Origin: an uncultured Lachnospiraceae bacterium
GTDB taxonomy: Bacteria > Bacillota_A > Clostridia > Lachnospirales > Lachnospiraceae
Direction: 5' to 3'
DNA length: 13,125 bases
Assembly: GCA_946621895.1 (NCBI GenBank)
Contig: CAMOOZ010000252.1
Span: 1-13,125, forward strand
Shown here: positions 6,828 through 13,096 of the stretch, piece after piece
How positions within the stretch are numbered: the stretch's first letter is position 1
Layout of the letters: the number at the start of each line of letters is the position of its first letter
The notes under the pieces: model-generated
Told to the model about the DNA's origin: nothing
The model's database searches: none
Seen by the model: the letters and a program-made list of their open reading frames with translations, nothing else
Made by a program: the position numbers and the translations under genes

Positions 6828-8273
6828 ATGGGAGCCCTCTCCAGAACGATAAACTATCTGAAACGCAACGGTTTTGCCGCCGCCTGGAGCGCCGTATGTG
6901 AAGAGCTGGAGAAAAAAAGGGCTTCCGGCGATCATCCATATTGCTACGACGCGCCCGCCCGGTCCGTGCTGGAAGCACAGCGGCTGATGGCGGGCGCTTT
7001 GTATGCGCGGATCACAGCGCATGACCGGGCAGGATGCGGCGGGAAAAAGCCCGGGATTTACGATGCCCGGCTGAATGCAGAAACAGTTCCCCGTCCGCTC
7101 TTTTCCGTGATCACGCCATGCTATAATACACCGCCCCTGTTTTTTCTCCAGCTGCTTAATTCCGTGGCAGCGCAGACCTTTCCCTTCTGGGAGCTGATCC
7201 TGGCGGACGCAGGAGAGGGGGAGGCGCTGAAGGAGCTGCTGGAGGAGTGGCTTGGCGAAAAGGAAAAGGAAAAGGATCAGGAGCCTGCTCACTGCAGGGA
7301 AACGGCACTTTCCCTGAGGGATCGTATCCGTTATATCCGTCTGGAGGAGAACAGGGGGATCTCGGAAAATACCAATGCCGGGATCAGGGAGGCAAAGGGG
7401 GATTATCTTGCCCTGCTGGATCATGACGACCTGCTCACCCCGGATGCCCTCTATGAAATGGCCAGGGGGATAATGCTGGGAAAGAAAAGAAGCATACAGT
7501 ATCAAATGTTATTTTCTGATGAAGATAAGTGCGACAAAAGCGGGAAAATGTTCCATACACCCCATAAAAAAGAGAACTATAATCTGGATTTACTGCTTTC
7601 AAACAATTACATCTGTCACTTCCTGGTGTTCAAAAAGGGAGAAAAAGCACAGCTGCTTCGAAAAGAATATGATGGCGCCCAGGACTATGACCTGGTTTTG
7701 AGACTGAGCCAGTCAATAAATGCGCAGGAAATCCTGCATATCCCGAGAGTCCTCTATCACTGGCGTATTTCCGAGAATTCTTCGGCAGATAACGCAAAAG
7801 TTAAATCTTACGCCTATGATGCTGGAGAGCGAGTTTTACAGGAATTCATGCAATCAAACGGCATTAAATACAGGGCGATCAGCAAATTGCCTCATTTGGG
7901 CTTTTATCGCATCGATTATAATGAGGATTTATTTTCGGCCAGACAGGATGTCGCGATGATCGGCGGACCGGTCTGGAGGAAAAATACCATATGGGATGGA
8001 ATCCGGGCTGACGGACACCCCCTGTTTCCCGGACTGAAAAAAGGCTATTCCGGTCCCATCCACAGGGCGGCCTTGCAGCAGGATGCGTTTTCCCTGCACC
8101 CGGGAAATGTCAGGATCAGGCCGGAGCTGCAGAACGAATGGACTGCGCTTCGGGAGAAACTGACAGAGGAAAACGCGGAGGAGGGCTTTGATGAATTCTG
8201 CAGGTCATTACGAAGGAGAGGCTACAGACTGCTGTATGATCCACGATTCAATAATACAGACCACACAGACTGA
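6828..8273 (+). CDS. GT2 glycosyltransferase with one full domain and a degenerate second domain
   Basis: This 481-residue protein is a paralogue of the large two-domain glycosyltransferase upstream. Domain 1 begins at about 90 (PLFSVITPCYNTPP) and has NRGISENTN (175-183), LDHDD (197-201) and the late motif AQDYD (284-288), where the paralogue has QDHD. The loop after WELILAD reads AGEGE instead of GSDDE. After LPHLGFYRIDYNE (354-366) the protein lacks the nucleotide-binding half of a second GT2 domain. It passes straight into segments resembling that domain's C-terminal half: VAMIGGPVWRKNTIWDG (375-391), GYSGP, then SLRRRGYRLLYDP (460-472), matching KLRRRGLLNVWNP in the paralogue. The second domain is therefore probably not catalytic. 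The start ATG is 4 bases after the mutase stop, with no close ribosome binding site, so translational coupling is likely. Bases 7501-7620 are only about 33% G+C. Confidence 0.88.
   Translation: MGALSRTINYLKRNGFAAAWSAVCEELEKKRASGDHPYCYDAPARSVLEAQRLMAGALYARITAHDRAGCGGKKPGIYDARLNAETVPRPLFSVITPCYNTPPLFFLQLLNSVAAQTFPFWELILADAGEGEALKELLEEWLGEKEKEKDQEPAHCRETALSLRDRIRYIRLEENRGISENTNAGIREAKGDYLALLDHDDLLTPDALYEMARGIMLGKKRSIQYQMLFSDEDKCDKSGKMFHTPHKKENYNLDLLLSNNYICHFLVFKKGEKAQLLRKEYDGAQDYDLVLRLSQSINAQEILHIPRVLYHWRISENSSADNAKVKSYAYDAGERVLQEFMQSNGIKYRAISKLPHLGFYRIDYNEDLFSARQDVAMIGGPVWRKNTIWDGIRADGHPLFPGLKKGYSGPIHRAALQQDAFSLHPGNVRIRPELQNEWTALREKLTEENAEEGFDEFCRSLRRRGYRLLYDPRFNNTDHTD
8177..8185 (+). promoter_or_regulatory. 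Ribosome binding site deciding the start of the next GT2 gene
   Basis: GGAGGAGGG lies 5 bases before the ATG at 8191, inside the 3' end of the preceding gene. It favours 8191 over the adjacent TTG at 8188 and over the later in-frame ATG at 8236. Confidence 0.65.
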
Positions 8274-9357
8274 CGATTTCCGCGGCAGGGATACCACCAT
8301 TGTCGTCCCCAACTGGAATGGGCTTGAGGAGCTGAAAGGCTGCCTGGAGAGCATTCATCGGCATGCGCCGGAAGCGGCGCTTATCATCGTGGACAATGGT
8401 TCCGATGACGGCAGCCGGGACTATCTGCGCAGCCGGGGATTCAGACAGGTCTTCCCTTCGGCGAGAGTCTTTCTGCTTCCGAAAAATACGGGCTTCTGCC
8501 ATGCCGTGAATCTGGGCGTGCGGAAGGCCTCGACGGAATATGTCTTTTTGCTGAACAATGACGCCACGCTACTTCCGGACTGCATACAGGCGCTGGAGCG
8601 GGGAATGAAAGAAAAGCCCGAGGCCTTTTCCCTGCAGGCGTTAATGTATAATAAGGAAGGCGATAAGATCGATTCGGCCGGCGATATATACTGCGCGCTG
8701 GGTTATTCCTGGTCTTTGGGCAGGGGAAAGCCTGCAGCAGCCTTTCCGGCATGGCCGAAAGCGGACAGAGGCAATGGAAAAACTTCGGCGGGAGGGAAAA
8801 GATCCGCCGGGCTCCTTTCCCGGGGGGATGAGCCCGGAGGATTCCGGGAGATCTTTGCGTCCTGTGCCGGGGCCGCGATGTACCGGAGAAATCAGTATAT
8901 CCGGCTGGGCGGGATGGACGAGGCCCATTTTGCCTACCTTGAGGATGTGGATCTTGGCTACCGGGCAAAGCTCGCGGGGAAGAAAAACTATCTTTGCCCC
9001 GGAGCGGCCGTGCTGCATGCCGGCTCGGCCAGCACCGGGGGAAGGCATAATCCTTTTAAGGTGTTTTACTCGTCCCGCAACAATCTCTACCTGATCTCCA
9101 AAAACATGCCTGCCGGCCAGGTCCTGCTGAATCTCCCGCTGATCGTGACGGGATGCCTCGTCAAGCTGGGCTGGTTTTCCTGCAGGGGACTGGGGGGCTA
9201 TTACGGAGCCGGCCTTGTCCGGGGAATCCGGCTGAGCCTGAGCAGGGCGGGCAGAAAAAGACATATCCGATTCAAAAGCGCAAGACTTCCTCAATATCTT
9301 GCGATTCAGTTAAATCTTTGGCACAATATCCTTGCTCTTTTGTTAACAATAATGTAA
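8191..9357 (+). CDS. GT2 family glycosyltransferase, rhamnosyltransferase-like
   Basis: This is a single-domain GT2 enzyme of 388 residues from the chosen ATG. The fold starts at about 35 (DTTIVVPNWNG), with the donor-binding VDNGSDDGS at 67-75, LLPKNTGFCHAVNLGV at 95-110 and LLNNDA (metal site) at 120-125. The acceptor-side ASCAGAAMYRR (223-233) precedes GGMDE and EDVDLGYR (251-258), which is the usual layout for GT2 proteins annotated as rhamnosyl- or similar transferases. The C-terminal part (from about 295) has the conserved SSRNNLYLISKNMP, then a hydrophobic stretch (VLLNLPLIVTGCLVKLGWF) that probably touches the membrane. Residues of about 178-216 form a Gly/Lys/Ala-rich insertion that looks longer than the family norm. 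The gene overlaps the previous one by 83 bases. A start at 8236 (MIHDSI) would reduce this to 38 but has a poorer ribosome binding site. Confidence 0.88.
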   Translation: MNSAGHYEGEATDCCMIHDSIIQTTQTDDFRGRDTTIVVPNWNGLEELKGCLESIHRHAPEAALIIVDNGSDDGSRDYLRSRGFRQVFPSARVFLLPKNTGFCHAVNLGVRKASTEYVFLLNNDATLLPDCIQALERGMKEKPEAFSLQALMYNKEGDKIDSAGDIYCALGYSWSLGRGKPAAAFPAWPKADRGNGKTSAGGKRSAGLLSRGDEPGGFREIFASCAGAAMYRRNQYIRLGGMDEAHFAYLEDVDLGYRAKLAGKKNYLCPGAAVLHAGSASTGGRHNPFKVFYSSRNNLYLISKNMPAGQVLLNLPLIVTGCLVKLGWFSCRGLGGYYGAGLVRGIRLSLSRAGRKRHIRFKSARLPQYLAIQLNLWHNILALLLTIM

Positions 9358-9360
9358 TAT
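9332..9360 (+). promoter_or_regulatory. Possible weak promoter before the priming transferase gene
   Basis: TTGCTC (9332-9337) and TAATAT (9355-9360) are spaced by 17 bases in an AT-rich stretch at the end of the preceding gene. Each box departs from consensus, so this is tentative; the gene may simply be in the upstream operon. Confidence 0.3.
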
Positions 9361-9381
9361 AACAATGTTTGGAGTCTTTTC

Positions 9382-10785
9382 GTGATCAAGGATAATCAGC
9401 GTTTTTTTAATCGCATGCATGTGGTGGCGGATGCCTTTGGCATCGCTGCCGCCTATATGCTGTCCTGGTGGATCCGCTTTGTGCTGATGGAACAGGAAGC
9501 CGGAACCGGTGCCCTCTCCATGGAATACTATTTCATGCTGATGGCGTTTATCGTTCCCGGATATCTGATCCTTTACGCGGAATGCGGGTTATATGCGCCG
9601 AAGCGGGGCACCAGCGCCGTTCTGGAATTTTTCAATATCATCCGGGCCAATCTGATCGGGGCGGGCGTGATCATGATGCTGTTCTTCCTCTTCAGGGTCG
9701 GGGATTTTTCCAGATGGATGCTGGCGATCTTTCTGGGACTGAATGTGACCGTTTCCGAGCTGGACAGAGTGCTCATCCGGAAGATCCTTCAGTATATCCG
9801 GAAAAAAGGCTACAATCTGAAAAAGCTTCTTCTGGTCGGATATTCCAGAGCCGCAGAGGCCTATATTGACAGGCTTGTGGCCAATCCTCAGTGGGGCTAT
9901 CATATCCGAGGGATACTGGACGACACGGTTCCCCGGGGGGCTTCCTACAAAGGGGTAAAGGTGCTGGGCGATATCGAGAACCTGGTGTATATCCTGCCGG
10001 ACAGCGATCTGGATGAAGTGGCGATCACGCTCTCGCTTGTGCATTACGACAAGCTGGAACGGATCGTGGAGCTTTGCGAAAAGTCCGGCATTCATACGAA
10101 GTTCGTGCCGGATTACGGCAATGTGATGCCCTCCAACCCGTATACCGAGGACATCGAAGGGCTTCTGGTCGCGAATATTCGTTATGTGCCCTTAAGCAAT
10201 GCGTTTAATGTGTTCTTGAAACGCTGCATTGATCTTTGGGCCGCGCTGCTGGGGATCATTATCACCTCTCCGATCATGCTGATCACGGCGATCGCGATCA
10301 AGCTGACCTCGCCCGGACCGGTGATCTTCAGACAGGAGAGGATAGGGTATCACAACAAACCCTTCATGATGTATAAGTTCCGCAGCATGCGGGTCCAGGA
10401 TCCGAACGAGGAAAAGGAAAGCTGGACAAAAAAAGGGGACGCGCGGATCACGGGAGTGGGAAAGTTTATCCGGCGCACCTCGATCGATGAGCTCCCCCAG
10501 TTTTTCAATATCCTGAAGGGGGATATGAGCCTGGTGGGGCCGCGGCCGGAAAGGCCTCTGTTCGTGGAAAAATTCAGGGAGGAGATCCCGCGCTATATGG
10601 TCAAGCATCAGGTAAGGCCCGGGATCACGGGCTGGGCCCAGGTCAACGGCTATCGCGGAGACACCTCAATACTGAGAAGGATCGAATACGATCTGTTTTA
10701 TATCGAGAACTGGAGCCTGGGGCTGGATTTCAAGATCATGTTCATGACCGTGTTCAAGGGCTTCATTAACAGAAATGCATATTAA
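9382..10785 (+). CDS. Undecaprenyl-phosphate sugar-1-phosphate transferase (priming enzyme, WbaP/WcaJ-like)
   Basis: This membrane enzyme starts glycan assembly by moving a sugar-1-phosphate from an NDP-sugar to undecaprenyl phosphate. The 467 residues have the full long-form layout. Hydrophobic segments occur at about 14-34, 50-68, 90-105 and 112-125. A nucleotide-binding-like soluble domain follows at about 147-260 (KKLLLVGYSRAAEAYIDRL). A further hydrophobic segment lies at about 284-308, before the catalytic Bac_transf domain: GPVIFRQERIGYHNKPF (312-328), YKFRSM (331-336), RRTSIDELPQ (364-373, catalytic Asp-Glu pair 369-370), LVGPRPERP (384-392) and RPGITGWAQVNGYRG (412-426). Such long forms often transfer glucose-1-phosphate, but galactose or a diaminosugar is possible. 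The start is GTG, supported by GGAG at 9371-9374, 7 bases upstream. It sits 24 bases after the previous stop. Confidence 0.93.
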   Translation: MIKDNQRFFNRMHVVADAFGIAAAYMLSWWIRFVLMEQEAGTGALSMEYYFMLMAFIVPGYLILYAECGLYAPKRGTSAVLEFFNIIRANLIGAGVIMMLFFLFRVGDFSRWMLAIFLGLNVTVSELDRVLIRKILQYIRKKGYNLKKLLLVGYSRAAEAYIDRLVANPQWGYHIRGILDDTVPRGASYKGVKVLGDIENLVYILPDSDLDEVAITLSLVHYDKLERIVELCEKSGIHTKFVPDYGNVMPSNPYTEDIEGLLVANIRYVPLSNAFNVFLKRCIDLWAALLGIIITSPIMLITAIAIKLTSPGPVIFRQERIGYHNKPFMMYKFRSMRVQDPNEEKESWTKKGDARITGVGKFIRRTSIDELPQFFNILKGDMSLVGPRPERPLFVEKFREEIPRYMVKHQVRPGITGWAQVNGYRGDTSILRRIEYDLFYIENWSLGLDFKIMFMTVFKGFINRNAY

Positions 10786-10863
10786 AGCGTATCAGCAGCC
10801 GGGGAATCCGATCGCGTGCGGGATGCCGCGGAATGGAGCCGGGAAGCCTGACCGGTTTGGAAT

Positions 10864-10869
10864 GGAGGG
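10864..10869 (+). promoter_or_regulatory. Ribosome binding site deciding the LCP start
   Basis: GGAGGG is 8 bases before the ATG at 10878. The earlier in-frame ATG at 10833 has no such site, and its 15 extra residues do not improve the N-terminal signal-anchor. Confidence 0.7.
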
Positions 10870-10877
10870 AAAAGCGA

Positions 10878-11969
10878 ATGGAAAGACAGGGAAAAAAGAA
10901 GTCCTCAAATGCGAAGATCATCATCTTTGCCGTGGAGATCGTGGCGATCCTCGGATTGTTGATCTTCGTGTCACAGGCGATCTTCAAACCCCTGGATAAT
11001 ACGGAAAAGCTGAATCTGAATGAGGCGGAGATCGTGATCAACCCGCAGGTTCAGGAGCGCAAGGAACAGGAGCTGGCCATTCAGGGAGAGCAGAAAAAGG
11101 GTTACCGGAATATCGCACTGTTCGGCGTGGATTCCACTCAGGGAGATCTGAAGCGGAACACCCGCTCCGATGTGATCATGATCGCATCGATCAACCAGGA
11201 CACCGGTGAGGTGAAGCTCTGTTCGGTCTACCGCGACACCTATCTGAACCGCGGCAACGATACCTACAACAAGTGCAATTCCGCCTATGCCCAGGGCGGG
11301 CCGGAACAGGCGATCAACATGCTGAACATGAACCTGGATCTGGATATCACGGACTTTGTGACGGTGGGCTTCGCCGGGCTGACGAGGGCCATCGATGCGC
11401 TGGGCGGCGTGGAGATCGATGTGGATTCCGCGGAGCTGGCTCACATCAATAATTATCAGTATACGATGGCTGAGGATATGAAGACGACCTATAAGGAGGT
11501 CACGAAGACCGGGCTCCAGACGCTGAACGGCCTTCAGGCGACGGCCTACTGCCGGATCCGTTACACTGCGGGCGATGATTTCAAGCGCGCGGAAAGGCAG
11601 CGGGAGGTACTCACGGCTGCGGTGAACAAGGCGAGGACTGCCGATACCCTCACGCTGACGAAGACCGCGGACGCGATCTTCTCGGAGAATATCATTTACA
11701 CCTCCCTCGGGCTGGAGGAGATCATGGATGTGCTCCAGCACATGGCAAACTACAAGATCGTCGGGGATGACGGTTTCCCCATGGCTGATCTCAGGACCAC
11801 GGCGAAAATGGGCGGCGCAGTCGGGGACGCGGTCATTCCGATGGATCTTTACGATAATGTGGTCTGGCTCCACAGCTTCCTTTACGGAGAAGAGGATTAT
11901 GTGCCCTCCTCTGAGGTGAAGCAGTACAGCGACAAGGTGAAGGCGGATTCCTCGAAATATGTGAAATAA
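10878..11969 (+). CDS. LytR-CpsA-Psr (LCP) family glycopolymer-peptidoglycan ligase
   Basis: LCP proteins act outside the membrane and transfer undecaprenyl-linked glycopolymers to the cell wall. From ATG 10878 the protein has 363 residues: a short basic cytoplasmic tail (MERQGKKKSSNAK), one signal-anchor helix (about 14-33, IIIFAVEIVAILGLLIFVSQ), a linker, and the LCP domain from about 76. Diagnostic motifs are NIALFGVDS (78-86), RNTRSDVIMIASIN (93-106) with the Arg-Ser-Asp group, SVYRDTYL (116-123), GGVEIDVD (176-183), LNGLQATAYCRIRY (216-229) and the catalytic-pocket segment DDFKRAERQREV (233-244). These carry the Arg and Asp residues known to bind polyprenyl pyrophosphate. No C-terminal LytR_C domain is present, so this is a compact form. 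Its place between the priming enzyme and a glycosyltransferase suggests it anchors this locus's own product. The 92 bases between 10786 and its start hold no other feature I can support. Confidence 0.92.
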   Translation: MERQGKKKSSNAKIIIFAVEIVAILGLLIFVSQAIFKPLDNTEKLNLNEAEIVINPQVQERKEQELAIQGEQKKGYRNIALFGVDSTQGDLKRNTRSDVIMIASINQDTGEVKLCSVYRDTYLNRGNDTYNKCNSAYAQGGPEQAINMLNMNLDLDITDFVTVGFAGLTRAIDALGGVEIDVDSAELAHINNYQYTMAEDMKTTYKEVTKTGLQTLNGLQATAYCRIRYTAGDDFKRAERQREVLTAAVNKARTADTLTLTKTADAIFSENIIYTSLGLEEIMDVLQHMANYKIVGDDGFPMADLRTTAKMGGAVGDAVIPMDLYDNVVWLHSFLYGEEDYVPSSEVKQYSDKVKADSSKYVK

Positions 11970-11984
11970 GCCCTCATCCGTAAT

Positions 11985-12950
11985 ATGGTGGACATGATTG
12001 GCAAAGTGAATCCCGATGTGATCATCCCAACCTATATGCCCGGCCGGGAATTTCTGGCAGTCCTCAGGCGTCTTGAGGCCCAGAGCCTTGCGCCGGGCAG
12101 TATTATTCTGTTCAACACGGAAAAAGACGGCCTTGAAAAGCTGGAGGGCTTTCCGGCGCTGATGAAAAAATACGGCAACATCCGGGTCAGGCATCTGAAA
12201 AAGGAGGCGTTTGACCATGCCGGCACAAGGGATGCGGCGATCCGGACTGCGGAGGCTTCCGTGGTGGTGCTGATGACCCAGGACGCGGTTCCCGCGGACA
12301 GATTTCTGCTGGAAAGGCTCTGCGCGCCGATCCTGCGGAAGGAGGCGGCCGCGGCCTATGCCAGGCAGCTGCCGAAGAAAAAAAGCGGCAGGCTGGAAGC
12401 GATGATCAGGCAGTTCAACTACCCGGAAAAGCCGCTTTTAAAACGGGAAGCGGATGCTGAACGGCTGGGGATAAAGACCTATTTCTGCTCCAATGCCTGC
12501 GCTGCCTATGACAGGGCGGTTTATCTTGAACAGGGCGGTTTTCAGGCGCCGGCTGTTTTCAATGAGGATATGGTCTTTGCGGCAAAGCTGATGAAGGCAG
12601 GTTATGCTGTGGCTTATGCGGCGGAGGCAAGGGTTTATCACTCCCACCGCTATACCCCCCTGGGGCATCTTAAAAGAAATTTTGATCTGGGCGTCTCCCA
12701 GGCGGATCACCCTGAGGTGTTTTCCGGGATCTCCTCGGAATCCGAGGGCGGGAAAATGCTGAAGACCATTCTTCCCCGGCTGATCAGAGAGGGCGATCTT
12801 TTTTCCGTCGGGGAGCTGGGCGTATCCAGCATCTTCAAGCTCGCGGGCTATCAGCTGGGCAGGCATTACCGCAGCCTGCCGGAAGCTCTGGTAAGGGAGC
12901 TTACGATGAACAGGACCTACTGGGAGAAGAAGGCACGGCAGGAGAGGTGA
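11985..12950 (+). CDS. Rhamnosyltransferase-like GT2 glycosyltransferase
   Basis: This cytoplasmic GT2 enzyme of 321 residues probably adds a deoxyhexose such as rhamnose. PDVIIPTYMPG (10-20) opens the fold. FDHAGTRDAA (76-85) is the counterpart of the FNHGGTRN-type motif of rhamnosyltransferases. VLMTQDAVP (95-103) holds the metal-binding acidic position, followed by FCSNACAAYDR (167-177) and FNEDMVFAAKLMKAGY (192-207) with the likely catalytic Glu-Asp pair, and VYHSHRYTP (217-225). The start at 11985 is 15 bases after the LCP stop, has no obvious ribosome binding site, and ATG at 11994 is an alternative. The last codons (ending RQER and TGA) contain the sequence AGGAGAGGTGA, which recurs exactly as the ribosome binding site region of glmS 140 bases later. 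Confidence 0.88.
   Translation: MVDMIGKVNPDVIIPTYMPGREFLAVLRRLEAQSLAPGSIILFNTEKDGLEKLEGFPALMKKYGNIRVRHLKKEAFDHAGTRDAAIRTAEASVVVLMTQDAVPADRFLLERLCAPILRKEAAAAYARQLPKKKSGRLEAMIRQFNYPEKPLLKREADAERLGIKTYFCSNACAAYDRAVYLEQGGFQAPAVFNEDMVFAAKLMKAGYAVAYAAEARVYHSHRYTPLGHLKRNFDLGVSQADHPEVFSGISSESEGGKMLKTILPRLIREGDLFSVGELGVSSIFKLAGYQLGRHYRSLPEALVRELTMNRTYWEKKARQER
12940..12950 (+). repeat. Left copy of the 11-bp direct repeat flanking the palindromic element
   Basis: AGGAGAGGTGA covers the last codons and TGA stop of the glycosyltransferase gene. It is identical to 13080-13090, and the match stops on both sides (C versus A before it, A versus T after it). This is what a target-site duplication would look like, although a purine-rich ribosome-binding-site-like sequence could recur by chance. 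Confidence 0.7.
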
Positions 12951-12988
12951 AGGATGAAAAATCGAATTGATATTCGATTTTTCGTCCT
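12951..12988 (+). repeat. Hairpin 1 (17-bp stem, 4-nt loop)
   Basis: The arm at 12951-12967 pairs with 12972-12988 around the loop TGAT. All 17 positions pair in RNA, with one G-U pair (12955 with 13-base-distal 12984). The stem is AT-rich in its centre and is not followed by a U-run. Confidence 0.85.
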
Positions 12989-13021
12989 TGCAATTGTGCC
13001 GCTTCTGCGGCACCAATTGCA
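12989..13021 (+). repeat. Hairpin 2 (14-bp stem with one bulged C, 4-nt loop)
   Basis: TGCAATTGTGCCGC (12989-13002) pairs with 13007-13021 around the loop TTCT, with a single extra C (13013 or 13014). It begins directly after hairpin 1 with no spacer. Confidence 0.85.
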
Positions 13022-13032
13022 CTGCTCCAATC

Positions 13033-13058
13033 GGAGAAATCACATTCGTGATTTCTCC
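13033..13058 (+). repeat. Hairpin 3 (11-bp perfect stem, 4-nt loop)
   Basis: GGAGAAATCAC (13033-13043) pairs perfectly with GTGATTTCTCC (13048-13058) around the loop ATTC. Confidence 0.85.
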
Positions 13059-13066
13059 TCAGGCTG

Positions 13067-13078
13067 CCGCTTACGCGG
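13067..13078 (+). repeat. Short hairpin 4 next to the glmS ribosome binding site
   Basis: CCGC (13067-13070) pairs with GCGG (13075-13078) around the loop TTAC, two bases before the purine-rich ribosome binding site. At four base pairs it is weak alone, but it follows the same pattern as the three larger hairpins. Confidence 0.5.
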
Positions 13079-13079
13079 A

Positions 13080-13090
13080 AGGAGAGGTGA
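13080..13090 (+). promoter_or_regulatory. Right direct-repeat copy, serving as glmS ribosome binding site
   Basis: AGGAGAGGTGA repeats 12940-12950 exactly. Its GGAGAGG part (13081-13087) ends 9 bases before the glmS ATG and is the only good ribosome binding site there. Confidence 0.7.
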
Positions 13091-13096
13091 TGTAAT

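Larger units (their letters stand above)
12951..13079. repeat. 129-bp palindrome-rich intergenic element, possibly a small non-autonomous mobile element
   Basis: The segment between the two direct-repeat copies consists almost wholly of four consecutive inverted repeats with 4-nt loops (listed separately). It has no transposase, no recognisable terminal inverted repeats and no T-run after any stem that would make it an intrinsic terminator. Removing it with one repeat copy would leave the upstream stop codon and the glmS ribosome binding site fused in one compact junction. That supports a later insertion. It resembles REP- or MITE-like palindromic repeats in general form; I cannot name the family. 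Confidence 0.55.

Noticed and set aside
5459..7505. Minus-strand open frames opposite the mutase and the following glycosyltransferase.
   Set aside because: Antisense shadows of well-supported genes, with no recognisable motifs.
6828..9357. The possibility that the two overlapping glycosyltransferase genes are one two-domain gene broken by a frameshift.
   Set aside because: The second gene has its own complete GT2 domain with donor, metal and C-terminal motifs and its own ribosome binding site, and the first already ends with the C-terminal half of a second domain. The parts do not add up to one standard two-domain protein.
10833..10877. Earlier ATG at 10833 as the LCP start.
   Set aside because: No ribosome binding site precedes it, whereas ATG 10878 has GGAGGG at 8 bases and gives a normal basic tail plus signal-anchor.
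10971..12218. Long minus-strand open frame opposite the LCP gene and the last glycosyltransferase.
   Set aside because: It is antisense to two genes with clear family motifs, has no ribosome binding site or known domain, and its composition is typical of an antisense shadow.
12951..13058. Strong hairpins as intrinsic transcription terminators before glmS.
   Set aside because: None of the stems is followed by a run of U residues; the T-run of hairpin 1 is inside its own stem.
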